From JACMQW01 sp964536965 (GTDB taxonomy: Bacteria > Bdellovibrionota > UBA1018), in assembly GCA_964536965.1 (NCBI GenBank), contig CAZIAL010000038.1:1-29962 (forward strand): a DNA stretch of 29,962 bases, in the 5' to 3' direction. The position numbers and the translations under genes are program-made. The notes under the pieces are model-generated. The model was given only the letters and a program-made list of their open reading frames with translations. It made no database searches and was not told the origin of the DNA. The number at the start of each line of letters is the position of its first letter. Position 1 is the first letter of the stretch. Positions 1 to 6,948 of the stretch are shown piece by piece.

Positions 1-27
1 AGACCGCTTCGTTGGAGAAGACGGTCT
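1..27 (-). terminator. Hairpin downstream of tRNA-Pro, possible terminator
   Basis: Bases 1-6 pair with 22-27 and 7-10 pair with 17-20, leaving one bulged base at 21 and a six-base loop. It lies 22 bp beyond the 3' end of the tRNA on the minus strand, where a terminator would be expected. The T-tract, if any, would lie outside the window, so termination is an inference from position and stem strength only. Confidence 0.4.
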
Positions 28-49
28 CGAGTGTATCACTTGGTTTAAT

Positions 50-127
50 TGGTCGGGACGGAAGGATTCGAACCTTCGACCCTCTGCTCCCAAAGCAGAT
101 GCGCTAGCCAGGCTGCGCTACGTCCCG
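50..127 (-). tRNA. tRNA-Pro (anticodon TGG)
   Basis: On the minus strand the 7-bp acceptor stem CGGGACG/CGTCCCG closes the molecule. The anticodon stem CTGCT/AGCAG flanks a loop with TGG, and the T arm has the usual GGTTCGAATCC core. The discriminator A is followed by an encoded CCA at 52-50. The gene starts 9 bp after the stop of the small upstream CDS on the same strand, so the two may share a transcript. Confidence 0.95.
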
Positions 128-136
128 AACTTTCGG

Positions 137-436
137 TTAAATGGAAACGTCCTTCGTCCAAGCGAGGTGGCTGAGCTGGGACTTGAGGTGGGTTACCAAA
201 GAGTCGAAGTGGTCAGTCATTTCGCGGAACGGAGTGGAATCCGTAACCCGTGCACGATTTTCGATAGCGCATCGTAATGACTGTGCCTGAATCGAAATTT
301 CGCGACGTCCATTCTTCTCGCCTACTTCCGAAATCCTTTCAAGCGTTTCTAGCATTTCCTGCCAACGTTCTTTTTCGAACGTCGTGACGAGATCAGCGAA
401 GACCGCCTGCACTTCCAGACCCAGAGATTGTGACAT
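137..436 (-). CDS. Hypothetical small helical protein
   Basis: A 99-residue acidic/amphipathic protein with no signal peptide, no membrane segment and no motif I recognise. It reads as almost entirely helical, with charged stretches around residues 18-60 and 70-90. The ATG at 436 has a purine-rich AGGGG directly against it, too close to be a good Shine-Dalgarno, so the start is only fairly secure. It ends 9 bp before tRNA-Pro on the same strand. A four-helix or HPt-like fold is conceivable from the pattern, but the conserved histidine context of HPt domains is not visible, so no function is assigned. Confidence 0.6.
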   Translation of the reverse strand: MSQSLGLEVQAVFADLVTTFEKERWQEMLETLERISEVGEKNGRREISIQAQSLRCAIENRARVTDSTPFREMTDHFDSLVTHLKSQLSHLAWTKDVSI

Positions 437-579
437 CCCCTAAGGATACGGAGCCCGACGAAAACTGTCAAAATCCGCAATCATTTCGCACCCTGACAGC
501 CCTTTGACGAAAATTAATGCGAAATGACACGAGGCGTAGGATTGACGGATGCGTTTTTTTACATCAGCATTAAATACAA

Positions 580-709
580 GAGAGGACACCCTCTCCCGGT
601 TCCGCCCCGAAGCCACCCCTCGGGCAACTCCAACCCCCGCTTCACTACGCAGTCCGCAGATCTCCGCTTAGGTTTCGTTCAGGATGAACGAGCTCACCTA
701 AGGCCGGAG
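580..709 (+). promoter_or_regulatory. Strongly structured leader upstream of the small exported protein
   Basis: The 306-bp gap between the gene ending at 436 and the CDS starting at 743 holds three hairpins. The first is GAGAGG-ACAC-CCTCTC at 580-595. The second is a small CCCGA/TCGGG stem near 605-625. The third is a long one at 662-709, made of CTCCG, CTTAGGT and TCGTTC pairing with GAACGA, ACCTAAG and CGGAG around an AGGAT loop (about 18 pairs with small bulges). It ends 19 bp before the ribosome site AAAGGGAG. It could be a cis-acting leader RNA or an unannotated small RNA; I cannot match it to a known riboswitch class. Confidence 0.4.
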
Positions 710-742
710 TGTCCTTACCCACGAACGAAAGGGAGTTCTACC

Positions 743-1084
743 ATGGGTCGCTCTATCATAATGCACTTAGTCGTTATCCAGGCCTTCGGAGTTTGCGTGA
801 TGGCTTGGGCGGGTTCTGACCGACGGGAGTCCGCAGGAATTAACCGGATCGATGCCCGCGATATGTCCAGGGTCACGGTGCGGGGCGCCCTCCAGTGCCT
901 GATGCCGGAATCCAACACGGGCAACGCCTGCGCCCTCCAACTCGCCTCGCAATCGGGAGAGACCTTTCGGATTACGAGCTCGAATCCAGCCATGCGCCTC
1001 TACCACGATGGAAAGACCCAGGTCGTAGCCACGGGTACGGTCACCGGAGATCGGCTTCGCATCATCGACATCCGTTCCGAATAA
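743..1084 (+). CDS. Small exported protein, possible OB-fold
   Basis: A 113-residue protein with a hydrophobic N-terminus (about residues 6-23) that looks like a Sec signal peptide ending near AWA. The ATG at 743 is chosen because AAAGGGAG lies 8 bp upstream and because the signal peptide begins there; the reading frame is open further up to 524, but that part is low-complexity and overlaps the folded leader. The mature part is a run of short beta-like segments with two cysteines. The pattern of a value being stored, modified and then a final strand with Gly-Thr-Val-Thr-Gly is like small bacterial OB-fold periplasmic proteins. The family is not recognised with certainty. It is followed by a convincing terminator. 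Confidence 0.65.
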   Translation: MGRSIIMHLVVIQAFGVCVMAWAGSDRRESAGINRIDARDMSRVTVRGALQCLMPESNTGNACALQLASQSGETFRITSSNPAMRLYHDGKTQVVATGTVTGDRLRIIDIRSE

Positions 1085-1106
1085 GCTTTCCTCCGAAAGC
1101 CAGCCG

Positions 1107-1158
1107 CCGCCCCGAAAATTCCGCCGGACCAGCGGGACGTTCGGGGCGGTGCTGTTTC
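1107..1158 (+). terminator. Intrinsic terminator after the small exported protein
   Basis: A perfect 10-bp stem, CCGCCCCGAA (1107-1116) with TTCGGGGCGG (1140-1149), encloses a 23-base loop and is followed by a T-rich stretch at about 1150-1165. It sits 22 bp after the stop at 1084 on the plus strand. Confidence 0.65.
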
Positions 1159-1196
1159 GCCCTTTAGCTCTTCCGACGATATGCTAAGGTTTCCGT

Positions 1197-1427
1197 ATGT
1201 CCGAAACCACGATGCAGATCGAACGCGCGAAGTACCTCGATATCCTCCGCTCGGAAGGACTTCCGGCCGCGCTCACCGCTCTCCACCGCGACGCCGAACG
1301 CCTCGAGTTCGAAACGTTCGAGGGCCAGGGCGGTTTCAAGCCTGAACTCTACGCCTACCTCGAAGAGGTCCGTGCTTTCTCCCGCGAACTTTGGCGCGTC
1401 TCCCTCGGCGAAGTTCCGACCTCCTAA
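1197..1427 (+). CDS. Hypothetical small soluble protein
   Basis: A 76-residue protein without signal peptide or membrane segment. It is predicted helical and rich in Glu, Leu and Arg, with a central Gly-Gln-Gly-Gly turn near residues 43-46. ATG at 1197 is preceded by AAGGT about 7 bp upstream. Its stop at 1427 lies 20 bp from the convergent stop of the RDD gene, with no visible terminator between. No family recognised; codon use looks like the neighbouring genes, which supports it being real. Confidence 0.6.
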   Translation: MSETTMQIERAKYLDILRSEGLPAALTALHRDAERLEFETFEGQGGFKPELYAYLEEVRAFSRELWRVSLGEVPTS

Positions 1428-1447
1428 TCGGCCCTCCAGAGTCGAAT

Positions 1448-1948
1448 CTACGACTTCTCGACGATGCTGACCGTGCCCGCGATCCGGTCATGCAGCGCCT
1501 GTTTCTTCGCGCTGAGAGCGGCCATCAGATAGCCCGCGCCGAATGGGAGCGCGGAGAGAATTTGCGAGAAATAGCGAGCCGCGGATCGACCGAGACTAAG
1601 ACTTCCGTCGTCGATCTCACGGATCACACGAATCCGAAGCAGTCGTTTCCCCGGAGTCCATCCGCGCCACCAGTGGAAACCGATGTAATATGGGAGGGAA
1701 ACGAAAACCATCGCCGCCATATTCACGGTCTGGATGAAACCGCCGGTAAAGGATTCCCCGAAACTTCCCGCAGGTTTTAGAGCGATGTAAACGACGTAAA
1801 GCCCGAAAAACGTGAGCCCGAGCGAGACGGCCATCACGATGACGTCATCGATGAGCGCCGCGAGCGCCCGCAACCAGAACCCGGCGTAAACGCGCGGGGC
1901 GGCGGGGGTCGATTCGGGAGGCAGAGCCGCGGCGGTGTCCGTGCTCAC
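1448..1948 (-). CDS. RDD family membrane protein
   Basis: A 166-residue protein with the hallmark of the RDD family: an early Arg (residue about 28) and paired Asp residues in the first membrane helix (LRALAALIDDVIV), then a second helix, a third, and the typical Trp-rich TPGKRLLRIRVI segment. It ends with HDRIAGTVSI, also characteristic. The function of RDD proteins is unsettled; some are linked to ion transport. The start is a GTG at 1948, overlapping the TGA of the upstream EamA gene as GTGA, with AAGGAG about 6 bp before it. Translational coupling with the transporter is therefore likely. A longer open frame extends upstream but lies inside the EamA gene and is a shadow. Confidence 0.85.
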   Translation of the reverse strand: MSTDTAAALPPESTPAAPRVYAGFWLRALAALIDDVIVMAVSLGLTFFGLYVVYIALKPAGSFGESFTGGFIQTVNMAAMVFVSLPYYIGFHWWRGWTPGKRLLRIRVIREIDDGSLSLGRSAARYFSQILSALPFGAGYLMAALSAKKQALHDRIAGTVSIVEKS

Positions 1949-2916
1949 TTTTTCTCCTTCTGGGCACTTCCCGCGAGGGCCACGAGCATTCCCGAGAAAA
2001 TAAAGGCGGTCGAAATGGCCGTCCGTAGAGTGATCGTCTCGCCGAACCAGAAGTACGCGATGATGCTCGCGACGATCGGCTGGACGTAGATGAATAGGGC
2101 GACCTGCGAAGCCTTCGCGTACTTCAGTGCCCAGAAATTCAGAAAATAAGCCGCGAGTGTTCCGAACCCCACCGAGAATGCGGCCGAGGCCCAGATCTCC
2201 GTCGTCATGACGGGCGGGGCGAACGTCATCCAGTGCGGAATCGCGAGCAGGTTCAGTCCGATCGTGCCGTAGAGGAAAAGGAACGCCGTCACCCAGAGGG
2301 CGTCGTACTTCTCGATGAACTTCTTCGAGTAGGACAGAAAGCACGCGTAGATCAGACAGTTAAAGAGCGTGAGCATATCGCCCACGAACGTCGTATCGGT
2401 GAAGCGGACATCTTCGAGTTTACGGATCGAAAGGACGCCGGTCAGCGCGAGGATGAAGCCGATGGCCTTCTTCCAGTTCAGCGACTCTTGCCCGCGCAGC
2501 GTGACCATCGCGAGCGTCGCGATCGGGATCATGGTGTTGATCACGGCGCTATTCGTGGCGCTCGTCAGTTTCAGTCCCATGAGAAACGAGGCCTGGTTCA
2601 GGATCGTCCCCATCAGCGCGAAGCCGATCATCGGAAGCAGAAACTCGCGCGTCAGTTTTGGACGAGGCCGGCCGGACGAAAAACAAACGGCGAACATCAC
2701 TACGGTCGCGATCGCGATCCGGATTCCCGCCCAGACGAGTGGCGGGAAGTTCGTGACCACCACTTTCGAAGCGACGTAGTTCACCCCGAAACAGAGCTGG
2801 ACCCCGAGCAGCGCCGAGACAACCGCGGCGGAGGACGGAATCGACGGGTCACGAGCGGCGACGGCCTTTTCGCCGTCGGTGATCCCGATCTTCTGGTCTT
2901 CCCACTTCTGTTGCAT
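1945..2916 (-). CDS. EamA (drug/metabolite) family transporter
   Basis: A 323-residue inner-membrane protein with about ten hydrophobic helices arranged as two EamA-type halves, roughly residues 30-160 and 175-315. The first half begins with the family pattern of a short helix followed by KVVVTNFPPLVWAGIRI; the second holds the typical YVQPIVASIIAYFWFGETI motif near residues 278-297. Members export amino acids, metabolites or drugs; the substrate cannot be read from sequence. ATG at 2916. The stop overlaps the GTG start of the RDD gene, so the two form an operon. The peroxiredoxin terminator lies immediately upstream, so this pair probably has its own promoter. Confidence 0.9.
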   Translation of the reverse strand: MQQKWEDQKIGITDGEKAVAARDPSIPSSAAVVSALLGVQLCFGVNYVASKVVVTNFPPLVWAGIRIAIATVVMFAVCFSSGRPRPKLTREFLLPMIGFALMGTILNQASFLMGLKLTSATNSAVINTMIPIATLAMVTLRGQESLNWKKAIGFILALTGVLSIRKLEDVRFTDTTFVGDMLTLFNCLIYACFLSYSKKFIEKYDALWVTAFLFLYGTIGLNLLAIPHWMTFAPPVMTTEIWASAAFSVGFGTLAAYFLNFWALKYAKASQVALFIYVQPIVASIIAYFWFGETITLRTAISTAFIFSGMLVALAGSAQKEKK

Positions 2917-2945
2917 GGTCTTAGTTTATCCCCCGCCGGACCCAA

Positions 2946-2993
2946 AAGAAAAGGCCGCGCGACCCACCCGAAGGGAATCGCGCAGCCTTTTTC
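2946..2993 (-). terminator. Intrinsic terminator of the peroxiredoxin gene
   Basis: On the minus strand the arms AAGGCTGCGCGA and TCGCGCGGCCTT pair with one mismatch around a loop containing its own small CCC/GGG dyad, followed by TTCTTTT. It lies 16 bp past the stop at 3009 and before the start of the EamA gene. The A-rich other side means it may also work weakly in the other direction. Confidence 0.8.
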
Positions 2994-3008
2994 GGATCGA
3001 ATGCGGGA

Positions 3009-3530
3009 TCAGGTCTTGATGGTCGCCTGGCCCGGCTTCCAGTTCGCTGGGCAAAGTTCGCCGGTCTTCGCGGCGTGGAGAGTGCGAAGGGTTTCTTCCG
3101 GAGCGCGGCCGATTCCGAGCGCGTTCACGGTCATGTGCTGGAGCACGCCCTTAGGGTCGATCAAGAAAGTACCACGCAGCGCGATGCCTTCATTTTCGAG
3201 CAGCACGCCGTAGTTCTTCGAAATCTCGTGGTTGGTATCGGCGAGGATCGGGAACTTCACTTCCTTCAGATCCTTTTCGTACCAGGCCTTGTGCGTGAAA
3301 TGAGAGTCGGTCGAGCAGGCCAGAACTTCACAGCCGGCTTCCTTGAATTTCGACTCGAGCTCGCCGAACGCCCTGATTTCCGTAGGGCAAACGAAAGTGA
3401 AATCGAGCGGATAGAAAAACAGGCAAACCCATTTTCCCTGGTAATCTTTCAGGGAAACGTCTTTGAACTGTCCGGCGGCATAGGCTTTCGTTTTAAATTC
3501 GGGAGCCATCATCCCAACGCGAATCGACAT
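3009..3530 (-). CDS. ahpC: 2-Cys peroxiredoxin (AhpC/Prx1 type)
   Basis: A 173-residue cytosolic peroxidase reducing hydrogen peroxide and organic hydroperoxides. The peroxidatic cysteine is C48 in the strict FTFVCPTE context with the usual Pro and Thr partners; the resolving cysteine is C160 in GELCPANW near the C-terminus, so it is a typical two-cysteine enzyme. The length is slightly below the usual 185-200. The start at 3530 is chosen because AAGGAG precedes it by 7 bp and because homologues begin with this VGxxAPxF segment; the open frame further upstream lacks a ribosome site. It stands alone between two terminable units. No AhpF partner is seen, so the reductant (thioredoxin or other) is unknown. 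Confidence 0.93.
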   Translation of the reverse strand: MSIRVGMMAPEFKTKAYAAGQFKDVSLKDYQGKWVCLFFYPLDFTFVCPTEIRAFGELESKFKEAGCEVLACSTDSHFTHKAWYEKDLKEVKFPILADTNHEISKNYGVLLENEGIALRGTFLIDPKGVLQHMTVNALGIGRAPEETLRTLHAAKTGELCPANWKPGQATIKT

Positions 3531-3597
3531 AGAAAATCTCCTTATGAAAAGTTGTGAGCCCCAAAGGTACTGACAGAAAAGCAAAAGAGCGAGAGGA

Positions 3598-3626
3598 AAA
3601 ATCCCCTCGCCCTCCAGCCGTTTCAA
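3598..3626 (-). promoter_or_regulatory. Candidate sigma-70 promoter of the peroxiredoxin gene
   Basis: On the minus strand TTGAAA (3626-3621) is separated by 17 bp from GATTTT (3603-3598), about 70 bp before the start codon. The spacing is ideal and the -35 box is close to consensus; the -10 box is weak. No other promoter-like pair is as good in the gap between the oxidase cluster and this gene. Confidence 0.3.
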
Positions 3627-3698
3627 GCCTAAATTCCCTTAAATAACGCGGAAAAACCCGCAGAGCGGTAAGTCCTAAATTTCGCCGCGGCGAGTTCG

Positions 3699-4601
3699 TC
3701 AGCGCCCCGGCGGCGCGAAAGTTTTCGCGTCCAGTCGTCGACCATACCCGTCGTAGGTCTCGTTCCCTGGGCGAACGTTCCCTTTCGCCCCTTGGCTCGC
3801 AGCTTCCTTCGCCATGATCTGAATCGCCGTATCCGCGTCGATCGAAGGCGCTTCGGTCGACCCGAGCGTATCTTTCGAAGGATCGACTCCCTCGGCGACG
3901 AGTTCGGCCTGCGTATCCGTCAGGACGCTCGGTCCGATCGAAGCGACGTAATGAGAAAGCGCCCACCTGTCTTCGGCCGGGATCGTCGCGAAAGAGGCCA
4001 TGCCGCCCCCCGGAATCCCTTCGCGTAACGTTTTGAAAATGCCCGAAGGTTTCCGGCCGTTTTTCCAGCCGGCGTCCGCCGTAAAATTCCGAGGTTTCGG
4101 ATTCAGCGCGCCCGCAGCCGGACCGTTCCCGAGGCCTTCGGCCCCGTGACACGAAACGCATTGCTGCGCGTAGATCGCTTTACCGTGCGCGACGAGTTCT
4201 GGCGTCGGTTCCCAAGGCTTCTTAAATTTCGAAACCCCTTTCACCGGAAGGGTCAGCTGCTTGCCCGTCGTATAGACATCGCCCCGAAACATCGTGTCCG
4301 GCGCCGTCAGCCCGAAAAAAATCAGCAGGAAAAGGAATCCGCTGCCGAAGATGAACGCGTTGGCCCGGTCATCGTGCTTCAGCCCCATGAAAATGGAAAC
4401 GACGAGAAAGGCCTTCACGGTCGCGACGAACATCCCGACCACGAAGTTGAAAGGTCCGAGGTGAACGAAGGACAGCCCGACCGTGATGATCGTGAGCATG
4501 ATCAGCGCGCCGAACGTTTTCCAGGCCACTCCGTCGGGCAGGATGTAGTGGTGTCCGCCGCCGTGTCCGTTACCGTGATTTCCGTGAGGTTGGTTTGCCA
4601 T
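3699..4601 (-). CDS. ctaF: Cytochrome c oxidase subunit IV fused to a monoheme cytochrome c
   Basis: A 300-residue two-part protein. Residues 1-20 are His/Gly-rich. Residues 25-101 are a prokaryotic subunit IV (COX4) domain with three membrane helices, including the FNFVVGMFVATVKAFLV core. After a linker, residues 130-215 form a class I cytochrome c: CVSCH at C148/C151/H152 binds heme, and M201 in GGGMASF is the likely sixth ligand. Residues 216-300 are a polar tail without a recognised domain. The cytochrome should face the periplasm. Subunit IV is normally a stand-alone protein of about 100 residues, so this is a fusion. It is the last gene of the cta operon, 46 bp after ctaE. ATG at 4601; the ribosome site is weak. 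Confidence 0.88.
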   Translation of the reverse strand: MANQPHGNHGNGHGGGHHYILPDGVAWKTFGALIMLTIITVGLSFVHLGPFNFVVGMFVATVKAFLVVSIFMGLKHDDRANAFIFGSGFLFLLIFFGLTAPDTMFRGDVYTTGKQLTLPVKGVSKFKKPWEPTPELVAHGKAIYAQQCVSCHGAEGLGNGPAAGALNPKPRNFTADAGWKNGRKPSGIFKTLREGIPGGGMASFATIPAEDRWALSHYVASIGPSVLTDTQAELVAEGVDPSKDTLGSTEAPSIDADTAIQIMAKEAASQGAKGNVRPGNETYDGYGRRLDAKTFAPPGR

Positions 4602-4625
4602 AGTTTCTGTCTCGCGTTCGGTCGA

Positions 4626-4650
4626 TCAGCCGTCGATTAACCGTCGACTA
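4626..4650 (-). repeat. 11-bp tandem repeat carrying stops in all three frames
   Basis: Between ctaE and ctaF the minus strand reads three near-copies of an 11-bp unit with the core TCGACGG. The units begin with TAG (the ctaE stop, 4650-4648), TAA (4639-4637) and TGA (4628-4626). Because the period is 11, the three different stop codons fall in three different frames. Confidence 0.5.
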
Positions 4651-5298
4651 GCCCAAGAGGTAAAGCATCGGGAAAAGGTAAATCCAGACCAAGTCGACGA
4701 AGTGCCAGTAAAAGCCGACGAGCTCGATCGGAGTGAAGAAGGCCGGAGAGATATGTCCGCGCTTGATTCGGGTCAGAAGCCAGATCATCAGACCCATGCC
4801 GACCACGACGTGGAATGCGTGGATACCGGTCATGACGAAGTAGAACGAAAAAAACATCGGAACGTTCGGAGTCGTGACTTCGGCGTACTTATAGAGCCCG
4901 CCCGGATAGATCCCGAGGTGGAACTTGTGGGTGTACTCGAAGTACTTCACCACGCAGAAGACCGCCCCGAGGCCGATCGTGGCCCAGATCATGTTCTTCG
5001 CGCGCTTATTGTTCCCGCGCTGGGCGGCGCTGACCGCCAGCACCATCGTCGCGGAGCTGAGAATCAGCACGACCGTGTTCAGCGCACCGAGCTTCACGTC
5101 GAGCATCTTGTGCCCGGCGTGGAACGCTTCCGGATAGCGCGCACGCATCAGGAGGTAACCGACGAAGATCGCGCCGATCATGAGGACTTCCGTCACCATG
5201 AATACCCACATCCCCTGCTTAGAAGCTTCGAACTCGTGTTCGGCGCTCTCGAAGTGATGTGCGTGGTGGTGAATCAGCATGGTTTTGTCTGATGACAT
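4648..5298 (-). CDS. ctaE: Cytochrome c oxidase subunit III
   Basis: A 216-residue inner-membrane subunit with five membrane helices, the short form lacking the first two helices of the seven-helix type. The N-terminus is His-rich. Family marks are GMWVFMVTEVLMIGAIF at about 29-45, HAFHVVVGMGLM in the fourth helix and the final FYWHFVDLVWIYLFP. It belongs to caa3-type oxidases and stabilises subunit I. ATG at 5298 lies 26 bp after the ctaD stop. It is third in the order ctaC-ctaD-ctaE-ctaF. Confidence 0.95.
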   Translation of the reverse strand: MSSDKTMLIHHHAHHFESAEHEFEASKQGMWVFMVTEVLMIGAIFVGYLLMRARYPEAFHAGHKMLDVKLGALNTVVLILSSATMVLAVSAAQRGNNKRAKNMIWATIGLGAVFCVVKYFEYTHKFHLGIYPGGLYKYAEVTTPNVPMFFSFYFVMTGIHAFHVVVGMGLMIWLLTRIKRGHISPAFFTPIELVGFYWHFVDLVWIYLFPMLYLLG

Positions 5299-5324
5299 AA
5301 ATTTCCTCGTGACCCGAGCGATCG

Positions 5325-6929
5325 TTAAACGTTGCTGCCCTTGTACTCATACGGCCAGCTCGTGACCGTCGGCGTATCCTTGAAGTTTTCGTGCGGAGGC
5401 GGCGAAGGCGTTTGCCACTCCAGCGTCAGCGCGCGCCAAGGGTTGTCCCCGGCGATCGCACCCGACCGTGCGTCGCGAATCATGTAGTAAGCGACCCAGA
5501 CGAAGCCCGCGAAAAGGAACCACGATCCATAAGTGGAAAGCTGGTTCCAGAGATCGAACTCCGGAAGCTGCGACCAGTAACGGCGTGGCATGCCCTGCGA
5601 ACCCGCGATGAACTGCGGGAAGAACGTCAGGTTGAATCCGATGATGATCAGGATGAACGCCCAGAGCGCCGCGCGCTCGGAGTACATCCGTCCGGTCACT
5701 TTCGGGAACCAGTAGTGCATTCCGCCGACAAAGCCCATGATCGTTCCGCCGACCATGACGTAGTGGAAGTGCGCGATGACGAAGTAGGTATCGGTCATGT
5801 GGACGTCGATCGCGAGGGTCGCGAGGAATACTCCCGTCAGCCCACCGATGGTAAAGAGCTCGAGGAATCCGAAGGCATAGAGCATCGGCGCCTGGAAAGT
5901 GATCGAACCCTTGTACATGGTGCCGACCCAGCTGAAGACCTTCACTCCCGTTGGCACGGCGACGAACATGGTCAGAAGCGAGAAGACGAAGTTCGCGAGC
6001 TCGGACTGGCCGGAGACGAAAAGATGGTGGCCCCAGACGATGAATGCGACGAGCGCGATTCCGAACGATGCGAGCGCGATCGCGCGATAGCCGAAAATCG
6101 GCTTCCGGGAAAAGACCGGAATGATTTCCGAGATCACGCCCATGGCCGGAAGAATCATGATGTACACGGCAGGGTGGGAATAGAACCAAAAGAAGTGCTG
6201 GAAGAGGACCGGATCGCCGCCGAGCGCGGGATCGAAAATCCCGATCTTGAACACGCGCTCGAAAATGAGGAGCAAGAGGGTGATCGCGAGAACCGGAGTG
6301 GCCAGGACCTGGATCACGGAAGTCGCGTAAAGCGCCCAGCAAAGAAGCGGAAGGCGGGACCAAGTCTGGCCGGGAGCTCGCAATTTATGGAGCGTGATGA
6401 TGAAGTTCAGTCCGGTCAGAATCGACGCGAAGCCCGCGACGAACGCGCCGAAGATCACGAGGATGACCGCGCCCGACGTTTTGATCGAGTAAGGAGTGTA
6501 GAACGTCCAACCGGTATCGGCGCCGCCGAAAAACAGCGCGCAGACGGCGAAAATCGCGCCGATCAAGTAGATGTAATAAGAGGCCAGGTTCAGCTTCGGA
6601 AAAGCGACGTCCTTCGCTCCGCACATCATCGGAAGCACGAAGTTTCCGATGGAGCCCGGAATCGCCGGAATGATCACGAGGAACACCATGATGGCCCCGT
6701 GATAGGTCATCAGCTTGTTATAGGTGTTCGCATCGACGACCGGAGCTCCGGCCTTCATCAGGTTCAGCCGAATGATCAGGGCGAAGATTCCGCCGATCAG
6801 AAAGAAGAAGAGAACCGAGGCGAGATACATCAGACCGATGCGTTTATGGTCGACCGTAGTCAGCCAGGACCAGATGCCCTTGCCGTGATTCAGGTAGTTA
6901 TCGCCGTGAGCGTGTTCGGAATTTGCCAT
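5325..6929 (-). CDS. ctaD: Cytochrome c oxidase subunit I, A2 type
   Basis: A 534-residue catalytic subunit with twelve membrane helices that reduces oxygen to water and pumps protons. Heme and copper ligands are visible: H77 (low-spin heme), H252 and Y256 (CuB His and cross-linked Tyr), H301-H302 (CuB), and the H387/H389 pair in HFH for the two hemes. The motif at 250-256 is YSHPAVY rather than GHPEVY. The missing Glu and the Tyr-Ser pair define the A2 subclass of heme-copper oxidases, as in Rhodothermus marinus and Thermus caa3 enzymes. ATG at 6929, 19 bp after the ctaC stop. Heme A would need CyoE (encoded divergently at 8998) and a CtaA not found in this window. Confidence 0.98.
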   Translation of the reverse strand: MANSEHAHGDNYLNHGKGIWSWLTTVDHKRIGLMYLASVLFFFLIGGIFALIIRLNLMKAGAPVVDANTYNKLMTYHGAIMVFLVIIPAIPGSIGNFVLPMMCGAKDVAFPKLNLASYYIYLIGAIFAVCALFFGGADTGWTFYTPYSIKTSGAVILVIFGAFVAGFASILTGLNFIITLHKLRAPGQTWSRLPLLCWALYATSVIQVLATPVLAITLLLLIFERVFKIGIFDPALGGDPVLFQHFFWFYSHPAVYIMILPAMGVISEIIPVFSRKPIFGYRAIALASFGIALVAFIVWGHHLFVSGQSELANFVFSLLTMFVAVPTGVKVFSWVGTMYKGSITFQAPMLYAFGFLELFTIGGLTGVFLATLAIDVHMTDTYFVIAHFHYVMVGGTIMGFVGGMHYWFPKVTGRMYSERAALWAFILIIIGFNLTFFPQFIAGSQGMPRRYWSQLPEFDLWNQLSTYGSWFLFAGFVWVAYYMIRDARSGAIAGDNPWRALTLEWQTPSPPPHENFKDTPTVTSWPYEYKGSNV

Positions 6930-6948
6930 GGGAATGCTTCCTTGGGTC

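Noticed and set aside
504..576. Two TTGACG boxes (504-509 and 542-547) as promoter -35 elements
   Set aside because: No acceptable -10 hexamer lies 16-18 bp downstream of either, so no promoter is called, although transcription of the leader must start somewhere here.
524..742. N-terminal extension of the small exported protein from an ATG at 524
   Set aside because: It would bury the signal peptide and run through the folded leader; no ribosome site at 524.
1949..2344. Upstream extension of the RDD frame into the EamA gene
   Set aside because: The extension overlaps the transporter in another frame; the GTG at 1948 with AAGGAG gives the expected RDD N-terminus.
3640..3698. Small GCGG/CCGC dyad after ctaF as operon terminator
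   Set aside because: Only four base pairs around a T-rich loop and no T-tract after it.
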